DNA of 64,000 nucleotides. It comes from Streptomyces liliiviolaceus (GTDB lineage: Bacteria > Actinomycetota > Actinomycetes > Streptomycetales > Streptomycetaceae). The stretch covers positions 3,844,001 through 3,908,000 of the forward strand of contig NZ_JAGPYQ010000001.1 in the NCBI RefSeq assembly GCF_018070025.1, written 5' to 3'. The position numbers and the translations under genes are program-made. This document shows, in pieces, positions 46,463 through 54,701 of the stretch (its first letter is position 1; each line of letters opens with the position of its first letter). Below the pieces are notes generated by a model that ran no database searches, had not been told where the DNA came from, and was given only the letters and a program-made list of their open reading frames with translations.

Positions 46463-47419
46463 GTGTGCGTGACGGCCGTTGAATCCCGTCCAGCGGGAGT
46501 AGTCGGTGGGACGAGTCAGGGCACGAACCACCGGCCGTTCGGGGCCCGGGTCATGGCGTTCGTCGCTCTCACCAAGCCGCGGATCATCGAACTGCTGCTG
46601 ATCACCACCGTGCCGGTGATGTTCCTGGCGCAGCAGGGGGTGCCCGACCTGAAGCTGGTGCTCCTCACCTGCCTCGGCGGGTACCTCTCCGCCGGAGGCG
46701 CCAACGCGCTGAACATGTACATCGACCGTGACATCGACGCGCTCATGGAACGTACGTCGCAGCGCCCGCTCGTCACCGGCATGGTGAGCCCCCGCGAGTG
46801 CCTCGCCTTCGGCATCACGCTGGCCGTGGTGTCCACGCTCCTGTTCGGCCTCACGGTCAACTGGCTGTCCGCCTGGCTGTCGCTGGGGGCCCTCCTCTTC
46901 TACGTCGTCGTCTACACGATGATCCTCAAACGGCGTACGTCGCAGAACATCGTGTGGGGCGGGATCGCCGGCTGTCTGCCCGTCCTCATCGGCTGGTCGT
47001 CCGTCACGAACTCCATGTCGTGGGCGCCGGTCATCCTCTTCCTCGTCATGTTCTTCTGGACGCCGCCGCACTACTGGCCGCTGTCCATGAAGGTGAAGGA
47101 CGACTACGCGCGCGTGGGCGTGCCGATGCTGCCCGTCGTCGCCTCCAACAAGGTCGTCGCGCGGCAGATCGTCCTCTACAGCTGGGCCATGGTCGGGGTC
47201 TCCCTGCTGCTCACCCCGCTCGGCTACACCGGGTGGTTCTACACGGTGGTCGCCGTCGTGACGGGTGGGTTCTGGCTCTGGGAGGCGCACGGGTTGCAGG
47301 CGCGGGCCAAGGGTGGGGCCGTGGGGGCGAAGCTGAAGGAGATGCGGCTGTTCCACTGGTCGATCACATATGTGTCGTTGCTGTTCGTGGCGGTTGCGGT
47401 GGACCCCTTCTTGCGGTGA
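46463..47419 (+). CDS. ctaB: Protoheme IX farnesyltransferase (heme O synthase)
   Basis: UbiA-family membrane enzyme that adds a farnesyl group to heme B to make heme O, the precursor of heme A for cytochrome c oxidase. 318 residues with about eight helices. Prenyl-diphosphate motif [20 protein letters not shown] and the second site [18 protein letters not shown] are present. GTG 46463 ([12 protein letters not shown]) is chosen; GTG 46469, two codons later with AGGGG at closer spacing, is nearly as good. Transcribed away from tkt. ctaA lies 2.6 kb further on the opposite strand. Confidence 0.95.
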   Translation: MCVTAVESRPAGVVGGTSQGTNHRPFGARVMAFVALTKPRIIELLLITTVPVMFLAQQGVPDLKLVLLTCLGGYLSAGGANALNMYIDRDIDALMERTSQRPLVTGMVSPRECLAFGITLAVVSTLLFGLTVNWLSAWLSLGALLFYVVVYTMILKRRTSQNIVWGGIAGCLPVLIGWSSVTNSMSWAPVILFLVMFFWTPPHYWPLSMKVKDDYARVGVPMLPVVASNKVVARQIVLYSWAMVGVSLLLTPLGYTGWFYTVVAVVTGGFWLWEAHGLQARAKGGAVGAKLKEMRLFHWSITYVSLLFVAVAVDPFLR

Positions 47420-47483
47420 CGCTCCGCGTGGGGGTGGGGTGGCCGAGGCTCGTTGTCGGGTGGCCGCCCGGTGGGGGCTTGTC

Positions 47484-47537
47484 GCGCAGTTCCCCGCGCC
47501 CCTAAAAGCAAAAGACTGCGCCGTTCCCCGCGCCCCT
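47484..47537 (+). repeat. Two dispersed repeat copies after ctaB
   Basis: An exact core at 47484-47503 and a variant with GCGCCGTT at 47518-47537, same orientation, 14 bases apart. The flank GGTGGGGGCTTGTC before the first copy recurs, reversed, beside the copy near 28633. Confidence 0.8.
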
Positions 47538-47590
47538 GGTTGTGGGGGTGGGCGTCGCCATATGGGCTACTCGTCGGTAGCATCCTGGGT

Positions 47591-47920
47591 ATGGCAGAGA
47601 CTCAGCAGGTTGACGGTGGCGGGCGGCGTGTGGGGAAGCTCGTCAAGCAGATTTCCTCCTTCGCCGAGGCTCATGGCGGGGCCGAGGGGCAGGTCGCGTA
47701 TCTGGGGCAGAAGGGGGCCCGGATCGTGCTCGTGGGGGAGGACGGTGAGTGGGGCGACCTCGTGGCCCCCACCTATGCCCTCGCCGAGGAAGCCGTGAAG
47801 CAGTCCGGCATCACCGTCCACGAGGACTTCGACGGCGACTTCGCCAACAAGGTCAGGACGGGCCCGTACGAGTGGACCCGCATGGCGGGCATCCAGGTGG
47901 GCGGCCCCAGCAACGGTTGA
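47591..47920 (+). CDS. Conserved-looking small protein of unknown function
   Basis: 109 residues. No family recognised. The sequence has regular alpha/beta character: KLVKQISSFAEAHGG, then GARIVLVGEDGEWGDLV, APTYALAEEAVKQSG and GPYEWTRMAGIQVGG. Third codon positions are GC-rich, supporting real coding. ATG 47591 begins the well-behaved part; the frame is open upstream through the repeat copy, which is not coding. It stands between the ctaB spacer and the amidohydrolase gene and may be transcribed alone. Confidence 0.7.
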   Translation: MAETQQVDGGGRRVGKLVKQISSFAEAHGGAEGQVAYLGQKGARIVLVGEDGEWGDLVAPTYALAEEAVKQSGITVHEDFDGDFANKVRTGPYEWTRMAGIQVGGPSNG

Positions 47921-47942
47921 CAGCGCCCCGAAGGGCGCCCTC

Positions 47943-47959
47943 AGGGGCGCGGGGCTGTG
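47943..47959 (-). repeat. Truncated dispersed repeat copy
   Basis: AGGGGCGCGGGGCTGTG matches the first twelve bases of the reversed core and then diverges. The downstream ACCCGCACCCGACA recalls the tandem units at 18969-19099. Confidence 0.6.
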
Positions 47960-48072
47960 ACATGTGCGGCTCCGCCGCGTGGGCGCGACCAGCCCAAGCG
48001 GACCCGCACCCGACAACGCACCTACCCCGTTAGGCCCTGCACAAGGCGGAGCCGAACGTGGGGGAGGTCCGG

Positions 48073-49179
48073 ATGATCGAAACGCCGTCGCTGGTGGACC
48101 AGTACTGCCACGGCGTACTGCGGACGGAGCTGGGCCTCGGCACCTTCGAGGCCCACCTGGCCCGCGGCGAGGGCCCACCCGCCGCCGGCACCACGTTCTT
48201 CGACACCCAGACCGGTTTCGCCGTACGCCGCTGGTGCCCCCCTCTCCTGGGTCTCGAACCGCACTGCCCGCCCGCCCGCTATCTGGCACGCCGCCGCGAA
48301 CTCGGCGTCATGGAGGCGGGCCGCAAACTGCTGCGGGGGAGCGGCATCACGACGTATCTGGTCGACACCGGGCTGCCCGGCGATCTGACAGGACCCGGCG
48401 AGATGGCCTCCACGGGCGCCGCCGACGCCCACGAGATCGTCCGGCTCGAACTGCTCGCCGAGCAGGTCGCCGACACCTCCGGCACCGTCGAGTCGTTCCT
48501 CGCCAACCTCGCCGAGTCGGTGCACGGGGCCGCCGTGACCGCCGTGGCCTTCACCTCGGTGGCGGGCGTTCGGCACGGCCTCGCGCTCGCGCCCGAACCG
48601 CCGGGACCCGGCGAGGTGCGGGGCGCCGCGGGCCGCTGGCTGGCGGGCCGCCGGGTGGGCGGCGCGCTGAGCGACCCGGTGCTGCTCAGACACCTGCTGT
48701 GGATCGCCGTCGCCTCCGGCCGCCCGCTCCAGCTGCACGCGGGGCTCGGCGAGCCCGGACTGCGCATCGACCGCACCGACCCCGTGCTGCTCACCGACTT
48801 CGCCCGCGCCACGGCGGGGCTCGGCACCGAGCTGGTGCTGCTGCACGGCTACCCGTACCACCGCCACGCGGCGCATCTCGCCGGGGTGTTCCCGCACGTG
48901 TACGCCGATCTGGGCGCCGCGCTCGTCCGCACCGGCGCGCGGGCGGCGGCCGTCCTCTCGGAGATCCTGGAACTCGCCCCCTTCGGCAAGCTCCTGTTCT
49001 CCAGCGGGGCCCACGGCCTGCCCGAACTCCATGTGGTCGGCGCCCGTCTCTTCCGCGAGGCGCTCGCCCGGGTCCTCGGCGCCTGGGTGGCCGAAGGCGC
49101 CTGGTCGCTGGCCGACGCGCAGCGGGTCGCGGGACTGATCGCGGCGGGCAACGCGAAGCGGGTGTACGGAGTGCGGTGA
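48073..49179 (+). CDS. Amidohydrolase-like TIM-barrel protein
   Basis: 368 residues resembling the amidohydrolase-2/FluG-like family. Visible strand motifs: LQLHAGLGEPGLRI, VLLHGYPYHRHAAHLAGVF, HVYADLGAAL and KLLFSSGAHGLPELH. The N-terminal metal motif, normally HxH, reads DQYCHG here, so metal binding or activity may be altered. ATG 48073 has GGGGAGG five bases upstream and is preferred to GTG 48058. The substrate is unknown. The nucleotidyltransferase-like gene follows after 18 bases, so the two may be co-transcribed. Confidence 0.75.
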   Translation: MIETPSLVDQYCHGVLRTELGLGTFEAHLARGEGPPAAGTTFFDTQTGFAVRRWCPPLLGLEPHCPPARYLARRRELGVMEAGRKLLRGSGITTYLVDTGLPGDLTGPGEMASTGAADAHEIVRLELLAEQVADTSGTVESFLANLAESVHGAAVTAVAFTSVAGVRHGLALAPEPPGPGEVRGAAGRWLAGRRVGGALSDPVLLRHLLWIAVASGRPLQLHAGLGEPGLRIDRTDPVLLTDFARATAGLGTELVLLHGYPYHRHAAHLAGVFPHVYADLGAALVRTGARAAAVLSEILELAPFGKLLFSSGAHGLPELHVVGARLFREALARVLGAWVAEGAWSLADAQRVAGLIAAGNAKRVYGVR

Positions 49180-49197
49180 GATGCACAGACTGGGCGC

Positions 49198-49974
49198 ATG
49201 ACTCGCAGCGACGCCACCGACCGGCTCCTCGACCGCTTCCGCACCGAACTGCGCGGCCTCGACCCCCTGGCCGTGTGGGCACACGGCTCGCTCGGCTCCG
49301 TGGGCGGCGACGACTACCAGGAGGGTCGCAGCGACCTGGACCTGATCGCGGTCCTGGCCGGCCCGATCACCGCGCGCACGGTCTGGCGGGTGGCCCGGCT
49401 GCACGCCCGTCTGCGCGGCGAACCGCTCGTCGCCAAGCTGCACTGCAGCTATCTGACGCCCGGCACCGCCGCCGATCCGGAGCGGCGGCACCTCACCTGG
49501 GCGCACCAGCAGCTCTTCAAGCGGCCGGTCACCCCGGTGACCCGGCGCGAGCTGCACACCTTCGGACTGGTCCTGTCCGGCGAGCGGCCCGACACCCTGC
49601 TGCCGCCGGTGACGGACGAAGAACTCGCCGCGTTCGTGGTCCGGGACCAGCGGGACTTCTGGCGCCGCGAGGTGGACCGTACGGGCAACTGGACCCAGGA
49701 CGCGTGGGTCGACGTCGGCATGACCACCCACGCGCGCGCCGCGATCACCCTGAAGGACGGCCGGCTGATCACCAAGCGCGAGGCCCTGGACCTGCTGCCC
49801 GGCCTCGGCGCGCCCGTCGAGGTGGTCGCGGACATCCGCGGGCGGCGGTACCCGGAGCCGGGGACGCCGCTCAGGGAGGTCCGGGAGATCCAGGGGTGGA
49901 CGGCCCGCAGAGGGCAGTTGACCATGGATTTCCTCGGCCCGGCGATCGACCGACTCGTGGCCGCGTACACCTGA
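49198..49974 (+). CDS. Nucleotidyltransferase-domain protein
   Basis: 258 residues with the polymerase-beta-like nucleotidyltransferase core WAHGSLGSVGGDDYQEGRSD followed by LDLIAV, giving the GS and D-x-D signature at the N-terminus. The C-terminal half has helices with TTHARAAITLKDGRLITKRE, similar to the four-helix region of aminoglycoside adenylyltransferases. It could adenylylate an antibiotic or a cell metabolite; nothing fixes the substrate. Converges on ctaA. Confidence 0.75.
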   Translation: MTRSDATDRLLDRFRTELRGLDPLAVWAHGSLGSVGGDDYQEGRSDLDLIAVLAGPITARTVWRVARLHARLRGEPLVAKLHCSYLTPGTAADPERRHLTWAHQQLFKRPVTPVTRRELHTFGLVLSGERPDTLLPPVTDEELAAFVVRDQRDFWRREVDRTGNWTQDAWVDVGMTTHARAAITLKDGRLITKREALDLLPGLGAPVEVVADIRGRRYPEPGTPLREVREIQGWTARRGQLTMDFLGPAIDRLVAAYT

Positions 49975-50008
49975 GACGTGACGGGTCAGGTACTCCGTGC
50001 TTGCTGGG

Positions 50009-51007
50009 TCAGGTGCGGCTGAGTGCCGACTCCGTCGACTGGCCCGGCAGGTCCGCCACCGTCTCCGGCCGTTCCCGCAGCGACAGCAGGACGCGGAGCG
50101 TGGCGATCCACACCAGGCAGGAGCCGAACATGTGGAGGCCGACCAGGACCTCCGGCAGATCGGTGAAGTACTGGACATAGCCGATGGCGCCCTGCGCGAG
50201 GAGCACCAGGAAGAGATCGCGGGTGCGGTGCAGGGGGCCCCGGGGCGCGTCGACGGCCTTCAGGACGAACCACAGCGCGAAGGCCAGCGTCACCACGATC
50301 CACGCCAGGACGGCATGCAGCTTGGTGACGTTCTCCCAGTTCAGCGGGATGCGGTGCACCTCGCTCGAATCGCCCGCGTGCGGGCCCGCGCCGGTGACGA
50401 CCGTGCCCACCGCGATCAGCAGGACGGTGGCGGCGACCAGGATCCACGCCATCTGCAGCACCGGCTTGCCGACCAGCGGACGGGGTGAGTCGTCACCCTC
50501 CCGGGTGCGCTGCCACATCACCGTGGCGACGGCGATGAGAGCGGTGGACAGGAGGAAGTGCGCGGCGACCGTGTACGGGTTCAGGCCCACGAGGACGACG
50601 ATCCCGCCGAGGATCGCATTGCCCATGACGACCCAGAACTGCGTCCAGCCGAGCCGGGTCAGGCTGCGGCGGTACGGCTTCTGCGAGCGCGCGGCGACGA
50701 TCGCCCAGCCGACCGCCGCGCACAGCACGTACGTCAGCATGCGGTTGCCGAACTCGATGACGCCGTGCACGCCCATCTCGCTCGTCGTGGTGAGCGAGTT
50801 GTCGGTGCACTTGGGCCAGGTCGGGCAGCCGAGGCCCGAGCCGGTCAGCCGGACGGCACCACCGGTCACCACGATCAGCACCGCCATGACGAGCGCGGCG
50901 AGAGCGGCACGCCGGACCGTCCGGGGGGACGGGGTCCAGCGCCCTGCGATGAAGGCGAGCGGGTTGCGCACGGCTTGAGCGGCGTCCGCTCGGGTCACGT
51001 TCGGCAC
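50009..51007 (-). CDS. ctaA: Heme A synthase
   Basis: COX15/CtaA membrane protein that oxidises heme O to heme A for the aa3 oxidase. 332 residues, eight helices in two halves. GAVRLTGSGLGCPTWPKC holds the conserved Cys pair of the first loop; His residues for heme appear in GVHGVIEFGNRML, AAHFLLSTALIA, KLHAVLAWIVV and VGLHMFGSCLVW. GTG 51007 is the start. Monocistronic, with the DrrAB-like pair 77 bases upstream on the same strand. Confidence 0.94.
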   Translation of the reverse strand: MPNVTRADAAQAVRNPLAFIAGRWTPSPRTVRRAALAALVMAVLIVVTGGAVRLTGSGLGCPTWPKCTDNSLTTTSEMGVHGVIEFGNRMLTYVLCAAVGWAIVAARSQKPYRRSLTRLGWTQFWVVMGNAILGGIVVLVGLNPYTVAAHFLLSTALIAVATVMWQRTREGDDSPRPLVGKPVLQMAWILVAATVLLIAVGTVVTGAGPHAGDSSEVHRIPLNWENVTKLHAVLAWIVVTLAFALWFVLKAVDAPRGPLHRTRDLFLVLLAQGAIGYVQYFTDLPEVLVGLHMFGSCLVWIATLRVLLSLRERPETVADLPGQSTESALSRT

Positions 51008-51084
51008 GGCTCCATCGTAGGGGGCCGCTTGTGCACGCGTTCACGAGGCCCCTCCGGCCCGCCGCGCGCCGTCACCGCCGGCCG

Positions 51085-51900
51085 TCACTCCCAGCGGAAG
51101 AACCGCCCGGCCGCCGCCAGACCGACGACCGCCCACACGGCCAGGATCCCGAGATTGCCCCAGGGTATCCCGGCCCCGTGCTGGAGCACGTCCCGCAGCC
51201 CCTCCGAGAGGGCCGAGATCGGCAGCAGACCGAGGACGTCCTGCGCTCCTTGCGGGAACCTGTCCAGCGGGACGATCACCCCGCCGCCGATGAGCAACAG
51301 CAGGAAGACCAGGTTCGCGGCGGCCAGCGTGGCCTCCGCCTTCAGCGTCCCGGCCATCAGCAGACCGAGCCCCGAGAACGCCGCCGTGCCGAGGACCAGC
51401 AGGAGCAGCACGGCGAACGGATTGCCGTGCGGGGACCAGCCCAGCGCGAGGGCGATCACCGTCACGAGGATCACCTGGAGGACCTCCGTGACCAGCACGG
51501 ACAGGCTCTTCGCCGTCATCAGGCCCCAGCGGGGCAGCGGGGAGACGGCGAGCCGCTTCAGCACGCCGTACCGCCGCTCGAAGCCCGTCGCGATCGCCTG
51601 GCCGGTGAACGCCGTCGACATCACGGCCAGCGCCAGGATGCCCGGCGCCAGGAAGTCGACGGCCTCGCCGTCACCGGTGTCGACGACGTCCACCGCGCTG
51701 AACAGCACGAGCAGCAGCGTCGGGATGATCACCGTCAGCAGCAGCTGCTCGCCGTTGCGCAGCAGCATCTTCGTTTCGAGGGCCGCCTGCGTCGCGATCA
51801 TGCGGGGCAGCGGGGCCGCTCCCGGCTTCGGCGCGTAGGTGCCCGCGGCCGTCGACCGGGCGTCCGTTCCCGCCCCCGTGCCCGTCGTTTCCGCGCTCAT
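51085..51900 (-). CDS. ABC-2 type transporter permease (DrrB-like)
   Basis: Membrane half of an exporter, 271 residues, six helices. An N-terminal Gly/Thr/Ala-rich tail of about 30 residues is followed by LLLTVIIPTLLLVLFSAV, FLAPGILALAVMSTAFTGQ and the C-terminal LRDVLQHGAGIPW loop typical of this family. ATG 51900 overlaps the ATPase stop (ATGA). Its position between ctaA and suf is common in actinobacteria, so a housekeeping role is as likely as drug export. Confidence 0.9.
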   Translation of the reverse strand: MSAETTGTGAGTDARSTAAGTYAPKPGAAPLPRMIATQAALETKMLLRNGEQLLLTVIIPTLLLVLFSAVDVVDTGDGEAVDFLAPGILALAVMSTAFTGQAIATGFERRYGVLKRLAVSPLPRWGLMTAKSLSVLVTEVLQVILVTVIALALGWSPHGNPFAVLLLLVLGTAAFSGLGLLMAGTLKAEATLAAANLVFLLLLIGGGVIVPLDRFPQGAQDVLGLLPISALSEGLRDVLQHGAGIPWGNLGILAVWAVVGLAAAGRFFRWE

Positions 51901-52820
51901 CCGCGCAGCTCCTTACCGGTGAGCTCCAAGAAGACGTCCTCCAGAGTGTGCCGCTCCACGGAGATCTTCTCCGGCATCACGCCGTGCTGGGCGCACCAGC
52001 TCGTCACGGTCGCGAGCAGCTGCGGGTCGATCTTGCCGCCCACCCGGTACGAGCCCGGGGTCAGCTCGGCCGCCGTGGAGTCCGCCGGGAGGGCCTTGAG
52101 GAGGGAGGCCACGTCCAGGCCGGGGCGCCCGCCGAACCGCAGGGTGTTCTCGGCGCCGCCGCGGCACAGCTCCTCGGGGGAGCCCTGCGCGATGACCCGG
52201 CCGGCGTCGATGATCGCCACGTCGTCGGCGAGCTGCTCGGCCTCGTCCATGTGGTGCGTGGTCAGGATCACCGAGACCCCGTCGGCGCGCAGCTCGCGGA
52301 CGAGTTCCCAGGTGGCCCGGCGTGCCTGGGGGTCCAGGCCCGCGGTCGGCTCGTCCAGGAAGACCAGCTCGGGGCGTCCGACGACGGCCATGGCGAGCGC
52401 GAGGCGCTGCTGCTGACCGCCGGACAGCCGCCGGTACGTGGTCCGGCCGCAGCTGCCGAGGCCGAGGCGCTCGATGAGGGCGGCCACGTCCAGCGGATGC
52501 GCGTGCAGCCTGGCCACGTGCTGGAGCATCTCGTCGGCGCGGGCGCCGGAGTAGACGCCGCCGGACTGGAGCATCACACCGATCCGGGGGCGCAGGGCCG
52601 GGGCCTCGCGCACCGGGTCGAGGCCCAGCACCCGGACCGTTCCGGCGTCGGGGCGCCGGTATCCCTCGCAGCTCTCGACGGTGGTCGTCTTGCCCGCGCC
52701 GTTGGGTCCGAGTACGGCCGTGATGCCCGCTCGGGCCACCAGATCCAGGCCGTCCACGGCGGTCTTCCCGCCGTAACGCTTCACCAGACCGCTGACCTGG
52801 ACGACGGGGTCACTTCGCAT
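51897..52820 (-). CDS. ABC transporter ATP-binding protein (DrrA-like)
   Basis: ATPase of the exporter, 307 residues. Walker A GPNGAGKTT, signature LSGGQQQRLALAMAV, Walker B LVFLDEPTAGLD and switch TTHHMDEAEQL are intact; a C-terminal extension ends in SVERHTLEDVFLELTGKELR, usual for the DrrA group. ATG 52820 (MRSDPVVQV) has GAGG just upstream; GTG 52832 is possible. A 13-base direct repeat spans the start region and creates a nine-codon overlapping frame (see findings). Confidence 0.92.
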   Translation of the reverse strand: MRSDPVVQVSGLVKRYGGKTAVDGLDLVARAGITAVLGPNGAGKTTTVESCEGYRRPDAGTVRVLGLDPVREAPALRPRIGVMLQSGGVYSGARADEMLQHVARLHAHPLDVAALIERLGLGSCGRTTYRRLSGGQQQRLALAMAVVGRPELVFLDEPTAGLDPQARRATWELVRELRADGVSVILTTHHMDEAEQLADDVAIIDAGRVIAQGSPEELCRGGAENTLRFGGRPGLDVASLLKALPADSTAAELTPGSYRVGGKIDPQLLATVTSWCAQHGVMPEKISVERHTLEDVFLELTGKELRG

Positions 52821-52888
52821 GGGCGGCCTCACTTCGCATGGTCGCCAAGTCTAGGGACGGCCGGGCGGGCACATGAGGGCGGGGCGCG

Positions 52889-53752
52889 TCACGGGCGGCG
52901 CGGGACGGCGCGCGGGGCGGCGCGTGAGAGGGGCACGTTGTCGGTGATCCACTCCTCGCGCGAACGGTGCACCGCGAGCCACCGCTCCGCGTAGGCGACC
53001 GCGTCCGCCAGCGGGAACAGCCGTGCGTCGGCCGCGCCCACCCGGCCCCGTACGACCGGCCGGTCCCTCTCGAAGTCGGCGCCCAGGGTGTCGAACCCGT
53101 CCGAGCTGATCGAGACCTCCGTGACCGTCTCCCAGCGGGGCCCCTGCGGGGTGCGGACCGGGCGTCCCACCTCGACGCGGGGCGCGGGTATCCGGTACTC
53201 GGCCAGGTGGAAGCCGGTGCAGGTGTCGTAGCCCGCGCCCAGCAGCAGGACCCGGGCGCCCTTCTCCTCCAGGCGCGCCAGCGGGCTGTGCTCACCGAGA
53301 CGGCAGTCCGGCGCGTGGTCCTCGACGATCGCCGCCGCGGCCGGGCCGACGGCCGCGAAGGAGGTCTGCGGATGCGCGCTGCGCAGGGCGCCGGGCCAGG
53401 AGCGCACGGTCTCGGGGACCACGCCCACCCCGCGCGAGGGCGTCACGAGCGGGTCGTACACGGGCATCGTGGCGCGGATCGCCGGCCACCACTCCTCGGG
53501 CACGGGCGGGCTGCTCCACAGGGCCGGGTCGGAGAGGTCGCCGGACTGGGTGGGGACCACGAGCGTGCCGTCGGGGCCGAGTGCGTCGAGGAGTCCCTGG
53601 ACGACGGCGACCGCTCCTCCGTTGACCCATCCGAGGGAACGCAGTGACGAATGTACGAGGAGCGTCTCGCCGGGGCGTACGCCCAGGGCGCGCAGGTCCG
53701 TGGCGAGGGTGGCGCGCGTGACGAGAGGGCCGGTGGGAGGGGGTGTCGGCAT
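52889..53752 (-). CDS. AAC(3)-family aminoglycoside N-acetyltransferase-like protein
   Basis: 287 residues of the AAC(3)/YokD fold, which uses acetyl-CoA to acetylate an amino group. Motifs: [54 protein letters not shown] and [18 protein letters not shown], in the family order. Active-site His and Glu-type positions are kept. It may inactivate an aminoglycoside or act on a native substrate; chromosomal copies in Streptomyces often have unknown substrates. ATG 53752 is preferred to an ATG 54 bases upstream. Divergent from sufR across a spacer with an iron box. Confidence 0.88.
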   Translation of the reverse strand: MPTPPPTGPLVTRATLATDLRALGVRPGETLLVHSSLRSLGWVNGGAVAVVQGLLDALGPDGTLVVPTQSGDLSDPALWSSPPVPEEWWPAIRATMPVYDPLVTPSRGVGVVPETVRSWPGALRSAHPQTSFAAVGPAAAAIVEDHAPDCRLGEHSPLARLEEKGARVLLLGAGYDTCTGFHLAEYRIPAPRVEVGRPVRTPQGPRWETVTEVSISSDGFDTLGADFERDRPVVRGRVGAADARLFPLADAVAYAERWLAVHRSREEWITDNVPLSRAAPRAVPRRP

Positions 53753-53794
53753 GGTTCGCCAGTCTTGCCGACGGCCCCGGTCGATGCCACCGAA

Positions 53795-53806
53795 TTGATC
53801 GATCAA
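53795..53806. promoter_or_regulatory. Palindrome upstream of the AAC(3)-like gene
   Basis: TTGATCGATCAA is a perfect 12-base palindrome, 43 bases before the AAC(3)-like start and close to the iron box. It may be an operator or promoter element for that gene. Confidence 0.35.
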
Positions 53807-53822
53807 AGATCGTTCCCGCAGG

Positions 53823-53841
53823 TCAGATTAGGTTTACCTAA
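53823..53841. promoter_or_regulatory. Iron box (DmdR/IdeR-type) candidate
   Basis: TCAGATTAGGTTTACCTAA matches 15 of 19 positions of the DtxR/IdeR consensus TTAGGTTAGGCTAACCTAA. It lies 72 bases before the sufR start and 70 before the divergent AAC(3)-like start, so iron could control either side. Confidence 0.6.
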
Positions 53842-53876
53842 GTGATGCACCGCACCCCATCGGGCGCGGACGCGGC

Positions 53877-53906
53877 TTGTCACTCTCTGAGGAATTACGC
53901 AACAAT
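53877..53906 (+). promoter_or_regulatory. suf operon promoter, probably for a leaderless transcript
   Basis: TTGTCA (53877-53882) and AACAAT (53901-53906) are 18 bases apart. A start point about seven bases later falls on the GTG of sufR at 53913. There is no ribosome site near that GTG, which agrees with a leaderless mRNA. Confidence 0.55.
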
Positions 53907-53913
53907 GGTGTTG
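53900..53913. promoter_or_regulatory. SufR operator (CAAC-N6-GTTG)
   Basis: CAACAATGGTGTTG fits the inverted repeat I recall as the SufR site in Streptomyces avermitilis. It covers the -10 element and the first base of the sufR start codon, an ideal place for autorepression. Confidence 0.75.
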
Positions 53914-54701
53914 TGAAATACGTCGGCGAGGCTCAGGAGACCCCCACGGGGGCCCCTCAGGAGGAACTCGCGACCGGGGAGCGCTCCACGCGCAACCGGG
54001 TCGCGCGGTCCATCCTGGACCACGGCCCGTCGACCGTGGCCGATCTCGCCGGACGGCTGGGTCTGACCCAGGCGGCCGTCCGCCGGCACCTCGACGCCCT
54101 CGTCTCCGACGACGTCGTGGAACCCCGCGAACAGCGGGTCTACGGCGCTCGTACGCGCGGACGGCCCGCCAAGGTGTTCGCCCTGACCGACTGCGGCCGG
54201 GACGCCTTCGACCAGTCCTACGACCAGCTCGCCGCGGACGCCCTGCGCTGGATCGCCGAGCGCGAGGGCGGGGAGGGGGCGCTCGTCGCCTTCGCCCGCG
54301 CCCGGATGGCCGCCCAGGCCGGCGCCTACCGCGAGGCGGTCGAGTCCGCCGCTCCCGAGAAGCGGGCCGAAGCCCTGGCCAAGGCCCTGAGCGAGGACGG
54401 GTACGCTGCTACGGCGCGCAGCGCACCGGTCGGTGAGCAGCTCTGCCAGCACCACTGCCCGGTCGCCCATGTCGCCGAGCAGTTTCCGCAGCTGTGCGAG
54501 GCGGAGACCGAGTTCTTCTCCCAGCTGCTGGGTACTCACGTGCAGCGGCTGGCCACCATCGCCCACGGCGACGGCGTCTGCACGACCTTCATCCCCAAGA
54601 TTTCCCACACCCCGAAGATTTCCAAGGCTCCACCAGTCTCCACGCCTTCCAAGACCACTGATAACGCATCCGCAAGTACCGCCGGGAGGAACCCCGCATG
54701 A
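53913..54701 (+). CDS. sufR: Fe-S cluster-sensing transcriptional repressor SufR
   Basis: Winged-helix repressor that senses Fe-S status and represses the suf operon when it carries a cluster. 262 residues. DNA-binding part: [20 protein letters not shown] then [18 protein letters not shown]. The cluster-binding Cys are Cys178, Cys182 and Cys195 (CQHHC and QLCEAE), with Cys223 also near. This numbering, which agrees with what I recall for S. avermitilis SufR, supports GTG 53913 as start; TTG 53877 would add 12 residues and overlap the promoter. A Thr/Ser/Pro-rich tail ends the protein. Stop overlaps sufB (ATGA). Confidence 0.94.
   Translation: MKYVGEAQETPTGAPQEELATGERSTRNRVARSILDHGPSTVADLAGRLGLTQAAVRRHLDALVSDDVVEPREQRVYGARTRGRPAKVFALTDCGRDAFDQSYDQLAADALRWIAEREGGEGALVAFARARMAAQAGAYREAVESAAPEKRAEALAKALSEDGYAATARSAPVGEQLCQHHCPVAHVAEQFPQLCEAETEFFSQLLGTHVQRLATIAHGDGVCTTFIPKISHTPKISKAPPVSTPSKTTDNASASTAGRNPA

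Noticed and set aside
52889..53752. Calling the AAC(3)-like gene an acquired resistance gene
   Set aside because: Composition and setting are those of the host core genome and no mobile element is near; resistance would need testing.
53877..53912. TTG start for sufR at 53877
   Set aside because: It overlaps the -35 element, lacks a ribosome site and would shift the Cys numbering away from what is known of Streptomyces SufR.
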